The notes under the pieces were generated by a model. It was not told where the DNA came from, searched no databases, and worked only from the letters and a program-made list of their open reading frames with translations. The translations under genes and the position numbers were made by a program. A stretch of 64,000 nt of DNA from Betaproteobacteria bacterium (GTDB lineage: Bacteria; Pseudomonadota; Gammaproteobacteria; Burkholderiales; Rhodocyclaceae), in the NCBI GenBank assembly GCA_016709965.1, contig JADJLT010000002.1, positions 124,001 through 188,000 of the forward strand, given 5' to 3'. Position 1 is the stretch's first letter; every line of letters begins with the position of its first letter. Shown here in pieces: positions 1 through 8,280 of this stretch.

Positions 1-1475
1 AACGCTTCGTTGACGTCGATAATGGTGCCATCTGCGTTGGTGATGATAATGCCCTCGCGGGCATGGCTGAACACACTGGCGGCAAGCAGAAGTTTTTCTT
101 CTTTCTGCTTGCGCTCCGTAATGTCCTGTACCAACCCGGCCAAACGAATCACACGCCCGCTGGCGTCGCGCTCTGGAAAACCCATGACGAAGCAAGCGCG
201 CTGCTCACCATCAGGCTGCACGGTCATCAGCTCAAGTTCGTAGGGCGTACCGTCCGACACTGCCTTGCCCACTGCATCAAACAGTAGTTGCGTGGACTGC
301 GGCGTATATAGCTCGACCTGGCCCTCAAGGTTCGGAATACCCAAGGCGGGGTCACGGCCGAAAATCCGGAACATCTCGGGCGACCAGGTCACAACGTTGG
401 TATCCACCTCCCACTCAAAACTGGCCAGATGCGCCAAATTTTCTGTTCGCTCCATCATGAGCTGACGGCGTTGTAAGGATTTTTCCAGCAAAGAGCGTGC
501 ATCAATTTCCCGTTTTGCGCTGACGTGCAATCGCCAATACACGATCAAAATAGCCAAGAGTAGCAGCGCAGTTATCGAGACAGCGATCGCGAAATTCCGT
601 GATACACCATGGTCAAAACGAATGGACAGCCAACGATTATTTAAACGCTGGTTTTCCTCAACGGACATCGCTTTGAATACCTTGTCCATGGCACTACCCA
701 AAGCCGCCCAATCCTTGCGCACCACCATGCTTTGGCCCAGGATCGGAAAGGGGGTCGGTGCAGCAATCTTGATATTGGATAAACCCATTTGGTCTATCAG
801 GAATGTGGCCGTGGACAGATCCCCGACATAGGCGTCGCCCTCAGCCGAAGCAAGTGCCAGCAACGCCTGCGGGGTCCCATCCCGTTCGAGCAATTGGATG
901 CCTGGCACATCCTTGCGCAGCATTTCACTGATCAGAAAACCTTTTTCAACCAAGACCCGTTTGCCTTGCAGGCCATCAACATTAAGGACGACCGCCCCGT
1001 CATTACGGGTCAATATCACGAACGGAGAAAACAGGTATTCCTGCGTAAACACACCCAGTCGCTGGCGACTGGGTGTACGCCGCGCAGTGAGAATGGCGTC
1101 GGGCCCTTCGGGGGTACCCAAGCGTGTCCATGCTTCGGCAAACGTTCCGCCGAGATTCGGAATGAAATCACAATGAATTTTCAAGACACCGCAGATAACT
1201 TGCGCGTAGTCCACCGAGATCCCTTTGGGCGCCTTGAGATCGAACTGGTAGGGTGGATTATCAACGGTCCTGAACCTGACAGTATGGCCAGCCGCAATCC
1301 AGGCTTGCTCCTCTGGCGACAAATTCACTCGCTGGGCAATCTGGCCTACCAATACTTTTAGATCGACGGACTCTTCTGCGGCGCCAGCCGATAGCGGCAT
1401 CAGTACGGGTACAGAGCCTAAAAAACAGCGAAACAGCAGGCCCCACACCGAATGTTTTATTACAAACTCATTCAT
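1..1475 (-). CDS. Sensor protein, solute-binding domain plus PAS (C-terminus outside window)
   Basis: Partial: the reading frame runs off the left edge, leaving about 491 N-terminal residues. I see a signal peptide, then a periplasmic family 3 solute-binding domain (about residues 50-285, with the segment PPYQFDLKAPKGISVDYAQV). A membrane helix follows near 290-312, then a PAS/PAC domain (about 340-450, ending in GLVQDITERK) and the beginning of a second PAS (HAREGIIITNADGT). The architecture is that of a ligand-sensing histidine kinase or diguanylate cyclase whose output domain is not visible. Start ATG at 1475, with an in-frame ATG at 1481 as alternative; no clear ribosome-binding site. The ligand cannot be told. 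Confidence 0.85.
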   Translation of the reverse strand, partial: MNEFVIKHSVWGLLFRCFLGSVPVLMPLSAGAAEESVDLKVLVGQIAQRVNLSPEEQAWIAAGHTVRFRTVDNPPYQFDLKAPKGISVDYAQVICGVLKIHCDFIPNLGGTFAEAWTRLGTPEGPDAILTARRTPSRQRLGVFTQEYLFSPFVILTRNDGAVVLNVDGLQGKRVLVEKGFLISEMLRKDVPGIQLLERDGTPQALLALASAEGDAYVGDLSTATFLIDQMGLSNIKIAAPTPFPILGQSMVVRKDWAALGSAMDKVFKAMSVEENQRLNNRWLSIRFDHGVSRNFAIAVSITALLLLAILIVYWRLHVSAKREIDARSLLEKSLQRRQLMMERTENLAHLASFEWEVDTNVVTWSPEMFRIFGRDPALGIPNLEGQVELYTPQSTQLLFDAVGKAVSDGTPYELELMTVQPDGEQRACFVMGFPERDASGRVIRLAGLVQDITERKQKEEKLLLAASVFSHAREGIIITNADGTIIDVNEA

Positions 1476-1620
1476 CGACATGATCAGCGTATTCGAGCCC
1501 CCACGAGAAACGTTTTAAGCATACTCCACTGTATTTACTCGTGATTGCGGTCAATCAACACTTTTGGCAATTCCGGGAACTGAATTATTGCGATCAGCTT
1601 GATCGGTCATCCAGACTCGA

Positions 1621-2286
1621 TCACTTGGGCGTCAGCATGTAAACTTTTTGCTCCACCCGCACCGGCTGATGAATCTCGGGATCAGGATCGGGTTCGAAAA
1701 TGCTTTCGACGTGGCTGAGCTGAATCTCAAAGGCACTGGTGTACAAGCTGGCAATTTCGTCTGCCACAGCAAACGGCTGACCTTGTGTCTCACCCTCCTC
1801 TGGCTCTTCAGTGGTCAGCAGCAGCATTTTGCAATTGGCCGGCAGAATATTCTTGAGCTGGGTGATGTAGGCGACACGTATATCGTCAGGCAGCGCAGTG
1901 AGCGATGCACGATCAAAGACTGCTGCAATTTCGCCGAGATCGGCAGCACATAGCTGAAAGAAATCACCACACAAAATGCTGATCCGGCCATGCTCCCACA
2001 GCATGAACTTGCCCAATTTACGCCGGGTCGGCTGAAGCTTGTTTTCGCGAAAGAAGGCACGGACAGCCAGCGGACTGAGTTCCACACCGATCACCGGATG
2101 GCCTTGCTCGGCCAGCCACAGCAAATCAAGGCTTTTCCCGCAAAGCGGTACGAACACGCGGTCTGCTGCGGTCAACCGGAGATTTTGCCAAAATTTCACA
2201 AGATGTGGATTGACCACATGCTGATGAAAGGCGATATCGCGGTCACGCCACGACTGTTGCCAAAGTTCGTTGTCACGTCCGGTCAT
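1621..2286 (-). CDS. tpm: Thiopurine S-methyltransferase family protein
   Basis: 221 residues, close to the usual length of bacterial TPMT. The N-terminal WQQSWRDRDIAFHQ and the SAM-binding stretch VPLCGKSLDLLWLAEQGHP followed by GVELS are typical of this class I methyltransferase family, which methylates thiol, selenium or tellurium compounds in bacteria. Residues 30-40 (KFWQNLRLTAA) are encoded by one copy of the dispersed 33-bp element found throughout this window, in frame. The gene diverges from the nif operon, so the gap upstream is shared with the nifV promoter. Confidence 0.9.
   Translation of the reverse strand: MTGRDNELWQQSWRDRDIAFHQHVVNPHLVKFWQNLRLTAADRVFVPLCGKSLDLLWLAEQGHPVIGVELSPLAVRAFFRENKLQPTRRKLGKFMLWEHGRISILCGDFFQLCAADLGEIAAVFDRASLTALPDDIRVAYITQLKNILPANCKMLLLTTEEPEEGETQGQPFAVADEIASLYTSAFEIQLSHVESIFEPDPDPEIHQPVRVEQKVYMLTPK
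2168..2198 (-). repeat. Dispersed 33-bp element, copy A (inside tpm)
   Basis: Core GCGGTCAACCGG on the plus strand, then an AT-rich spacer, GCC and AAAATTTCA. It is read in frame by tpm as part of KFWQNLRLTAA. Strand sign for all copies: plus means the T run reads 5'->3' into CCGGTTGACCGCGG. Confidence 0.75.
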
Positions 2287-2468
2287 GGCGGACTCATTCC
2301 ATCAAATGCAGCGTTGTTGAATCAGGAAAATGTTCTGATCGAAAGACACAACGCTTCAAATGAAGAGCCATGCAGGCCGAAAAGGTACTCGCTCGGCAGG
2401 GTCAGATTGCCAGCCCTGTGCTGACTAGCCTAACACCGAAACTGGCGGTCGGGTGCCCACGACGCAAT

Positions 2469-2484
2469 TGTCACATTCGCTACA
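2469..2484 (+). promoter_or_regulatory. NifA upstream activator sequence
   Basis: Exact TGT-N10-ACA (TGTCACATTCGCTACA). It lies about 75 bp upstream of the -24 element of the sigma-54 promoter, within the usual distance for NifA activation through DNA looping. Confidence 0.8.
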
Positions 2485-2544
2485 TTCAACGCACATCTAA
2501 AATATGAATTTTTAACTTTCTTTTATTTTCAATAACTTGAAGAT

Positions 2545-2560
2545 TGGCACCATCCTTGCT
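2545..2560 (+). promoter_or_regulatory. Sigma-54 (RpoN) -24/-12 promoter of the nif accessory operon
   Basis: TGGCAC-N5-TTGCT matches the sigma-54 consensus with both the GG and GC dinucleotides at correct spacing. The expected start site near 2571 falls just ahead of the nifV Shine-Dalgarno GAGGAG at 2572-2577, so the leader would be very short. Confidence 0.88.
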
Positions 2561-2583
2561 GAAAGAAAGCTGAGGAGAATTCC

Positions 2584-3723
2584 ATGACCCATCCGACTTT
2601 CGTCACCATCAACGACACCACCCTGCGCGACGGCGAACAGTCAGCTGGCGTGGCGTTTTCGCTGGATGAAAAACTGGATATCGCCCGCCAGCTAGCCGTG
2701 ATCGGCGTACCGGAACTGGAAGTCGGCATCCCGGCGATGGGTGATGAGGAACGGGAATCCATCCGGGCGGTCGCCGCGCTGAACCTTGCGCCGCGCCTGA
2801 TGGTTTGGAGCCGCATGCATGCAAGCGACATTGCAGCCTGCGGCGGGCTTGGCGCGCATCTGATCGACATTTCCGTACCAGCCTCCGACCAGCACCTGTC
2901 TTACAAACTGAAACAGGACCGCGCTTGGCTGCTGCGCGAACTGCCAAAATTCATCGGCGCCGCGCTCAGCCTCGGGCTGGAAGTCGGCCTTGGTTGCGAA
3001 GACGCTTCGCGTGCTGACCTGAATTTTCTCTGTGCGCTTGCCGAAACGGCCGAACGTGCCGGCGCCCGCCGTATGCGCTTTGCTGACACGCTGGGCATTC
3101 TCGAGCCATTCACCACCTTTGACCGCATCAGCACACTGCGCCGCAATACGGGTCTGGAAATTGAAATGCATGCCCACGACGACATGGGCCTGGCCACTGC
3201 CAATACGCTCGCCGCCTGCAAAGCCGGCGCGACGCACGTGAATACCACCGTCAACGGACTCGGCGAACGAGCCGGAAATGCCCCACTGGAAGAAGTCGTG
3301 CTCGGCTTGCAGAAACTCTATGGCATCGAAACCGGTGTCAGCCTGAAAGGATTTCCGTCCTTGTCCAGCCAGGTGGCCAGCGCCTCCGGTCGCGCCGTGC
3401 CGTGGCAGAAGAGCGTGGTCGGCGCCGGTGCCTTCACCCATGAGGCCGGCATCCATGTCGATGGCCTGCTCAAGCACCCGGACAATTATCAGGGCTACGA
3501 CCCGCAGGAAGTCGGCCAGGCGCACCGCATCGTGCTCGGCAAGCATTCGGGATCGCGGGCCGTGCAAGTTGTTTATGCAGGACTCGGCCTGACCGTCGAT
3601 GACGGCGAGGCAAACGCCCTGCTACCCCGCGTTCGCAACTTTGTGGCAGCCCACAAGCACGCACCGGAAACGGCCGATCTGCGCGACCTTCTGACCTTAA
3701 TCCGGAGTCCTCTCCATGTCTGA
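2584..3723 (+). CDS. nifV: Homocitrate synthase
   Basis: 379 residues. The enzyme condenses acetyl-CoA with 2-oxoglutarate to give (R)-homocitrate, the organic ligand of FeMo-cofactor. Seen: the DRE-TIM metallolyase opening TTLRDGEQSAGVAF, the HAHDDMGLATANT metal-binding motif, and the second signature NTTVNGLGERAGN. Length is normal for NifV and shorter than LeuA. First gene of the operon behind the sigma-54/NifA promoter, start ATG with GAGGAG six bases upstream. It overlaps cysE by 8 bp, which suggests translational coupling. Confidence 0.96.
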   Translation: MTHPTFVTINDTTLRDGEQSAGVAFSLDEKLDIARQLAVIGVPELEVGIPAMGDEERESIRAVAALNLAPRLMVWSRMHASDIAACGGLGAHLIDISVPASDQHLSYKLKQDRAWLLRELPKFIGAALSLGLEVGLGCEDASRADLNFLCALAETAERAGARRMRFADTLGILEPFTTFDRISTLRRNTGLEIEMHAHDDMGLATANTLAACKAGATHVNTTVNGLGERAGNAPLEEVVLGLQKLYGIETGVSLKGFPSLSSQVASASGRAVPWQKSVVGAGAFTHEAGIHVDGLLKHPDNYQGYDPQEVGQAHRIVLGKHSGSRAVQVVYAGLGLTVDDGEANALLPRVRNFVAAHKHAPETADLRDLLTLIRSPLHV

Positions 3724-4492
3724 AGCGATGACCATGACTGCAACTGCACTGGCTGCACCCGGCCTCTGGGCGATCCTCAAGGAAGACCTTGCCTGCGTTT
3801 TCCAGCGCGACCCGGCTGCCCGCTCGACACTGGAAGTACTGACCACCTATCCGGGCGTCCACGCCGTGCTCACCCATCGCCTGTCGCACAAGCTCTGGCG
3901 CGCCGGCTGGCGCTTCCCGGCACGTCTCCTGTCGTTCGCCGGACGGACACTGACCAATGTTGACATCCATCCCGGCGCCACCATCGGTCGCCGCTTCTTC
4001 ATCGACCATGGTGCCTGCGTCGTCATCGGCGAAACAGCGGAAGTCGGCGATGACGTCACGCTGTATCACGGGGTGACGTTGGGTGGTACTTCCTGGAACA
4101 AGGGCAAGCGCCACCCTACGTTATCTGCCGGCGTTGTGGTCGGCGCCGGCGCCAAGATACTCGGCCCGATCATCATTGGCGAGCGCGTTCGCGTTGGCGC
4201 AAATTCGGTCGTCGTCAAGAACGTCCCGGCTGACAGCACGGTGGTCGGCGTGCCCGGCCGCGTCGTCGATACACGGGCCGGCGGTGCACGCCCGGAAAAC
4301 GGCATCAGCCTGGATCATCACCTGATGCCCGATCCGGTGGCCAAGTCCATCGCCTGTCTGATCGAGCGTATCGAGACCCTTGAAAGAGAACTGGCGGAAG
4401 TACGCAACGAACCACCGCCGACGGACCACAGCGGCCAGTGCAAGACCTGTTCCGCCGGCGACTTGTGCTGCGAGCACGAGTCCATGCATTGA
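3716..4492 (+). CDS. cysE: Serine O-acetyltransferase, nif-linked
   Basis: 258 residues. It makes O-acetylserine for cysteine synthesis; a nif-linked copy is thought to supply cysteine for Fe-S cluster assembly by NifS/NifU. Seen: the SAT N-terminal helical part (RDPAARSTLEVLTTYPGVHA) and left-handed beta-helix hexapeptide repeats from about residue 80 to 185, including DHGACVVIGETAEVGDD and HGVTLGGTSWNKGKRHPT. Unusual is the C-terminal tail with CKTCSAGDLCC, a cysteine cluster absent from housekeeping CysE, which might bind metal. Start ATG overlaps the end of nifV; in-frame ATGs four and six codons on are possible. Confidence 0.92.
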   Translation: MSEAMTMTATALAAPGLWAILKEDLACVFQRDPAARSTLEVLTTYPGVHAVLTHRLSHKLWRAGWRFPARLLSFAGRTLTNVDIHPGATIGRRFFIDHGACVVIGETAEVGDDVTLYHGVTLGGTSWNKGKRHPTLSAGVVVGAGAKILGPIIIGERVRVGANSVVVKNVPADSTVVGVPGRVVDTRAGGARPENGISLDHHLMPDPVAKSIACLIERIETLERELAEVRNEPPPTDHSGQCKTCSAGDLCCEHESMH

Positions 4493-4511
4493 CCACCGGA
4501 CAAAATACGCC

Positions 4512-5054
4512 ATGGACCTTCTCGACTTCTCCGACTGCAAGCTCTACTTCGAGGATGAACTGCCCGCCGCGGCAGAGCTTCTGATCGCGCAGGCGGCGCA
4601 GGACTATGGCGATCCTACCGCCGAACTTGCCTTGCTGCGGGCTAACCTGCTGGCGCCAGAACATCTGACCGTACTGGTCAGCCTTTACCGCTACTACTTC
4701 TACCAGCACCGGCTCAATGACGTACTGATCGTTGCTGATCATGCCATGCGAATTTCAGCCCACCATCTGGGCATACCCAATGATTGGCGACAAATCGACG
4801 AAGCCCAGCTTGGCGCCGCCGCGTCCACATCCTTCGGTCTGCTTCGCTTTTACCTGTTGGCGCTTAAAGCCGAAAGCGTGGTTCTTCTGCGCCTCGGACG
4901 CATCGACGAATCACGTGACCGACTGACCAAGCTTGCCGCGCTGGACACCAAGGACAATCTTGGTGCCGCCAAGTTACTCGAAGTCGTTGATGAGTTCCAG
5001 AGTGAAAACGTAGCACCCATTGACGTACCAAAACTTAACCTTGTCGAAGCCTGA
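4512..5054 (+). CDS. Conserved nif-operon protein, helical/TPR-like
   Basis: 180 residues from ATG 4512; the longer upstream frame overlaps cysE and is not needed. The protein begins MDLLDFSDCKLYFEDELP and is rich in paired helices (ALLRANLLAPEHLTVLVSLY, then HRLNDVLIVADHAMRIS), which look like tetratricopeptide-type repeats. No enzyme motif and no signal peptide, so probably a cytoplasmic accessory or interaction protein. It lies 19 bp after cysE and 9 bp before nifW in the NifA-controlled operon. Similar proteins occur between cysE and nifW in other diazotrophic proteobacteria (from memory). Function unknown. Confidence 0.85.
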   Translation: MDLLDFSDCKLYFEDELPAAAELLIAQAAQDYGDPTAELALLRANLLAPEHLTVLVSLYRYYFYQHRLNDVLIVADHAMRISAHHLGIPNDWRQIDEAQLGAAASTSFGLLRFYLLALKAESVVLLRLGRIDESRDRLTKLAALDTKDNLGAAKLLEVVDEFQSENVAPIDVPKLNLVEA

Positions 5055-5063
5055 GGAGGCATG

Positions 5064-5405
5064 ATGGAAGATACTCTGACCCTCGCCGAAGCCATGGAAG
5101 AACTGGTTTCCGCAGAAGATTTTCTCGACTATTTCGCGGTGCCCTACGAACCTGCCATCGTCCATGTCAACCGCTTGCACATCCTGCAGCGTTTCCATGA
5201 TTATTTGGCCAAACAGGTGCCCAATCTGCCGCCCGAAGAAGATCAGCAACGCAGCATCTACCGTCTGTGGCTGGAGCGTGCCTACCAGGACTTCGTCACT
5301 TCCGACTCGCTAACGGAAAAAGTGTTCGCCGTCTTTCAGCATGTCTCCAAGCCTGACGGCGGCATGAGTTCGTTCGTCTCGCTCGACAAGGTCTTCCGCG
5401 AATGA
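5064..5405 (+). CDS. nifW: Nitrogenase-stabilizing/protective protein NifW
   Basis: 113 residues. NifW is reported to associate with the MoFe protein and to help its maturation or protection from oxygen. Recognised from the family pattern: AMEELVSAEDFLDYFAVPY at the N-terminus, HILQRFHDYL in the middle and VFAVFQHV near the end. Two ATGs stand in tandem (5061 and 5064); GAGGAGG at 5053-5059 fits the second better, so 5064 is chosen. The stop overlaps the nifZ start. Confidence 0.93.
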   Translation: MEDTLTLAEAMEELVSAEDFLDYFAVPYEPAIVHVNRLHILQRFHDYLAKQVPNLPPEEDQQRSIYRLWLERAYQDFVTSDSLTEKVFAVFQHVSKPDGGMSSFVSLDKVFRE

Positions 5406-5860
5406 TGAACGCTCGATGGGAATATGGCGAAGCGGTGCGTCTTACGCGCAACGTTCGCAACGATGGGACCTACCCCGGACTCGAGCCTGGCGACCCGCTG
5501 GTCCGTCGCGGCAGTATCGGCTACGTCGTCGATGTCGGTACCTTCCTGCAGGACCAGATCATCTATTCGGTCAACTTCCTGGATGAAGGGAAGATCGTCG
5601 GATGCCGTGAAGAGGAGCTGATCGGTGCGGATGATCCATGGCTGCCGTCACGCTTCGAATTCCGCGAAAAAGTACGGGCGGCCAAGGGCTTGTCGGTCGG
5701 GGGTGCGGTACTAATCGACTTGGGTGCCGTAGGCGAAGTCATCAAGGTCATCCGCGATGCGCCGGGCGGCGTCGCCTACCACATCCATTTCGACAGCCTG
5801 CCGGGACGCGTTCTGCAAATTCCGGAAACCATACTGGAACCTACCGAAGCCAGGGAATGA
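5402..5860 (+). CDS. nifZ: Nitrogen fixation protein NifZ
   Basis: 152 residues. NifZ acts as a chaperone in maturation of the P-cluster of the MoFe protein. The family is recognised by the N-terminal WEYGEAVRLTRNVRNDGTYP, GSIGYVVDVGTFLQDQ and IYSVNFLDEGKIVGCREEEL. A second, weaker SH3-like half follows (VGGAVLIDLGAVGEVIKV). The ATG overlaps the nifW stop (ATGA). Cytoplasmic, no signal peptide. Confidence 0.93.
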   Translation: MMNARWEYGEAVRLTRNVRNDGTYPGLEPGDPLVRRGSIGYVVDVGTFLQDQIIYSVNFLDEGKIVGCREEELIGADDPWLPSRFEFREKVRAAKGLSVGGAVLIDLGAVGEVIKVIRDAPGGVAYHIHFDSLPGRVLQIPETILEPTEARE

Positions 5861-5864
5861 CATC

Positions 5865-6686
5865 ATGCAGCAAGGCTATCTCGAACTGAAACTATCCTGG
5901 GAACTCTTCAAGAAAAGTCCTGAGACACTGACTGATCCGGAACGTGACCGCCTGACTGATGTCGCCTGCAAGCAGGACAGCATCGAGCAGCGCATACTGG
6001 CCAGCAAGGCCGCATCCAATGTGGTCATTCCCGCAGCAACCCTGAAGAATCGCCTGGACGAGATTCGCAAGCGCTACCCATCCGAGGATGAATTTATCCA
6101 CGACATGGAAGCGAACGGCCTCAACGAGACCGATCTGGCTACGGCAGTTGAACGAGAACTGCACATCGAGGCTGTTCTCGAAAAAGTTGCTTCGGCCATC
6201 GCCCCGGTCAGCGCCATAGATGCCGAAATTTACTACCATTTGCATCCGGAAGCATTCGATCGCCCGGAGAGTCGACGCCTGCGCCATATCCTGATTACGT
6301 TCAACAACGCGCCGGAAAAAGCAAAGGCAAAGACAACGCTGGCGTCCCTGCGGACAACGCTGAGCAATGTCGACCAATTCGCCAAGGCTGCGCTTCAGCA
6401 TTCACAATGTCCGACCGCCATGGAAGGCGGCCAGCTCGGTACGGTCAAGCGTAAGCAGCTTTATGCCGAACTGGAAGCCGCCGCATTTGGACTGAGTGAA
6501 GGCGAAATCAGCACCGTACTCGAATCACCGATGGGTCTGCATATTCTGCGTTGTGATGAAATCCTGCCCAGCGGAATGCTGCCATTCCCCGAGATTTGCT
6601 CGCAGGTCATCGAACGCCTGAGCGAAAAACGCCGACGCGAAGCTCAACATCAGTGGATAAAAGACCTCAGATCGGTCATACGCTGA
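5865..6686 (+). CDS. nifM: NifM, parvulin-type peptidyl-prolyl isomerase for nitrogenase iron protein
   Basis: 273 residues from ATG 5865, 4 bp after the nifZ stop. NifM is needed for folding and stability of the NifH Fe protein. An N-terminal helical region (about 1-130) is followed by a parvulin domain (about 140-245) with RRLRHILITFNN, a GGQLGTVKRKQLYAELEAAA stretch and ESPMGLHILRCDEI. No signal peptide, unlike SurA or PpiD, as expected for cytoplasmic NifM. Last gene of the operon; the next gene converges. Confidence 0.93.
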   Translation: MQQGYLELKLSWELFKKSPETLTDPERDRLTDVACKQDSIEQRILASKAASNVVIPAATLKNRLDEIRKRYPSEDEFIHDMEANGLNETDLATAVERELHIEAVLEKVASAIAPVSAIDAEIYYHLHPEAFDRPESRRLRHILITFNNAPEKAKAKTTLASLRTTLSNVDQFAKAALQHSQCPTAMEGGQLGTVKRKQLYAELEAAAFGLSEGEISTVLESPMGLHILRCDEILPSGMLPFPEICSQVIERLSEKRRREAQHQWIKDLRSVIR

Positions 6687-6724
6687 CGATCAAAATGACC
6701 AGATTACGTAATTTGGCAAATGCT

Positions 6725-6760
6725 GCGGTCAACCGGAAAAAACCGGCAAATTTCAAATAT
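6725..6760 (-). repeat. Dispersed 33-bp element, copy B (after nifM)
   Basis: GCGGTCAACCGGAAAAAA followed by CCGGCAAATTTCAAAT. It lies at the convergent junction between nifM and phaR. The inner CCGG-A6-CCGG makes a short hairpin. It could serve as a weak terminator, but there is no T run after a stable stem. Confidence 0.8.
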
Positions 6761-6802
6761 TGGCAGTCGTGCCTTGCCAGGCAGACGGGCTAGCAGAGCG
6801 CC

Positions 6803-7363
6803 CTATTTTTCGTCTTTGTCACCGGGGTTGTATTTGAAACCAGGGAACATGTTCCGCGTCTGGTTCTTCATTTGATCCTGCATCGACTGAAACATTTTTT
6901 TTGACTGATCCATATAGGCAGTCATCATATTCTGCATAGCCGGCTGCTGGAAATTCAGGAACTGGTTCCAGAAATCCGTCTGCATATGGGTATTTTCAGC
7001 GCCATTCGGACCATACATCGTCTTCGACTGTTCCTGCAGGCGACCCTGGAAATCGACAAACGTCCGCATGTTGTTTTCGAGGTACTTGCCGAGCATGCCC
7101 TGCATGGTGCTGCCATAGAAGCGAATGAACCCTGACAGCAGTTCGCTGGAAAACATCGGCATGCCACCAGATTCTTCTTCAAGAATGATCTGGAGCAAAA
7201 TACTGCGAGTCAAATCCTCGTTGGTCTTGGCATCGACCACCTGAAACACTTCGTATTTCAGAACCAGCTCTTTCACATCGCCCAGCGTGATGTACGCACT
7301 CGTCTTCGTGTCATAGAGACGACGATTGGGGTATTTCTTGATCATGCGTACCGGTTCCGACAT
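6803..7363 (-). CDS. phaR: Polyhydroxyalkanoate synthesis repressor PhaR
   Basis: 186 residues from ATG 7363; an upstream in-frame extension would run through the terminator hairpin of the preceding gene and is rejected. PhaR represses phasin and PHA genes and is titrated by PHA granules. The N-terminal DNA-binding PHB accumulation domain is plain (RMIKKYPNRRLYDTKTSAYI), followed by the PHB_acc repeat region (LLSGFIRFYGSTMQGMLGKY) and a Met/Gln-rich C-terminus. It closes the phaC-phaB-phaB-phaR set but is separated from it by a terminator, so it is probably transcribed on its own. Confidence 0.94.
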   Translation of the reverse strand: MSEPVRMIKKYPNRRLYDTKTSAYITLGDVKELVLKYEVFQVVDAKTNEDLTRSILLQIILEEESGGMPMFSSELLSGFIRFYGSTMQGMLGKYLENNMRTFVDFQGRLQEQSKTMYGPNGAENTHMQTDFWNQFLNFQQPAMQNMMTAYMDQSKKMFQSMQDQMKNQTRNMFPGFKYNPGDKDEK

Positions 7364-7408
7364 GCGGTGATCCTCAGAGAAGGTTTTAGTGCAGTGCAAC
7401 ATTATAAC

Positions 7409-7438
7409 AAAAAAAACGGGCGCCATAGGGCGCCCGTT
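7409..7438 (-). terminator. Rho-independent terminator after phaB
   Basis: CGGGCGCC (7417-7424) pairs with GGCGCCCG (7429-7436), extended by A-T pairs, with a four-base loop. On the minus strand it is followed by a run of eight T. It ends transcription coming from the 7489-8232 gene and lies just upstream of phaR. Confidence 0.92.
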
Positions 7439-7488
7439 CATGGTGCATTGCAAAAATTCTGCAATAATTTATACCAAAAATTGCAAAA

Positions 7489-8232
7489 TTACTGGTAGTA
7501 CAAACCACCATTAATGTTCATCGTTGCACCGGTCATGAAGGCAGCAATGTCGGAAGCAAGGTAAGCACAGGCGCCACCAATTTCTTCCGGCTTGGCCAGG
7601 CGCTTCATCGGTACGGAATCAACGATGGTCTGCAGAACTTCCGGCTTGATGGCCATGACCATCTTGGTTGCCACGTAGCCAGGGCAGATAACGTTGACGG
7701 TCACGCCCTTGGCGGCCAGCTCAGCGGCCAGCGCCTTGGAGAAGCCGATCACGCCAGCCTTGGCAGCGGAGTAGTTGGTCTGGCCAGCCTGACCCTTGAC
7801 GCCGTTGACGGAAGAGATGTTGATGATACGACCCCAGCCACGCTCTGCCATCTTGGCGGAAACCTGCTTGGTCATGTTGAACAACGAGGTCAGATTGGTA
7901 GCGATCACGGCATCCCAACCATCGCGTTCCATCTTGGCAAACATGCGGTCACGGGTGATACCGGCATTGTTGATCAGGATGTCGACCTGGCCGCAGGCGG
8001 CTTCGGCTTCGGCAACCATTTTCTGGCAATCTTCGAGGGACGACACGTCGCCAGCAACACAAACGAAATCCTTGAAGCCGGCTTCAGCCATTTCAGCCAG
8101 CCATGCATCCTTGTTGTCGAATTGCGGGTGATAAGAAGCGACCACCTTGTGGCCAGCCTTGGCCAGTTCCTGACAAATTGCGGTTCCAAGACCACCCATA
8201 GCGCCGGTAACGAGAGCAACACGTTGTGTCAT
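7489..8232 (-). CDS. phaB: Acetoacetyl-CoA reductase
   Basis: 247 residues, short-chain dehydrogenase that reduces acetoacetyl-CoA to (R)-3-hydroxybutyryl-CoA with NADPH for PHB synthesis. Seen: the nucleotide-binding VTGAMGGLGTAI, NNAGITRDRMFAKM, catalytic Ser in NISSVNGVKGQAGQ and the Tyr-Lys pair in NYSAAKAG. The C-terminus FMTGATMNINGGLYYQ matches PhaB. Start has a good AGGAAGG. It is the second of two adjacent paralogues, 48 bp downstream of the other, and ends at a strong terminator. Confidence 0.94.
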   Translation of the reverse strand: MTQRVALVTGAMGGLGTAICQELAKAGHKVVASYHPQFDNKDAWLAEMAEAGFKDFVCVAGDVSSLEDCQKMVAEAEAACGQVDILINNAGITRDRMFAKMERDGWDAVIATNLTSLFNMTKQVSAKMAERGWGRIINISSVNGVKGQAGQTNYSAAKAGVIGFSKALAAELAAKGVTVNVICPGYVATKMVMAIKPEVLQTIVDSVPMKRLAKPEEIGGACAYLASDIAAFMTGATMNINGGLYYQ

Positions 8233-8280
8233 TGTTATTCCTTCCTGTAGTGAAATGAAAAGGGGTAAAAGATACGCCGG

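Larger units (their letters stand above)
2287..2583. other. Intergenic region between divergent tpm and nifV
   Basis: About 300 bp with no convincing gene. The nifV-proximal half holds the NifA-type upstream activator site and the sigma-54 promoter listed separately. The tpm-proximal half shows no recognisable promoter. Base composition becomes AT-rich just before the sigma-54 site. Confidence 0.7.

Noticed and set aside
1545..1575. GCGGTCAATCAACACTTTTGG between tpm and the sensor gene
   Set aside because: Possibly a decayed copy, but the CCGG and A run are lost, so not counted.
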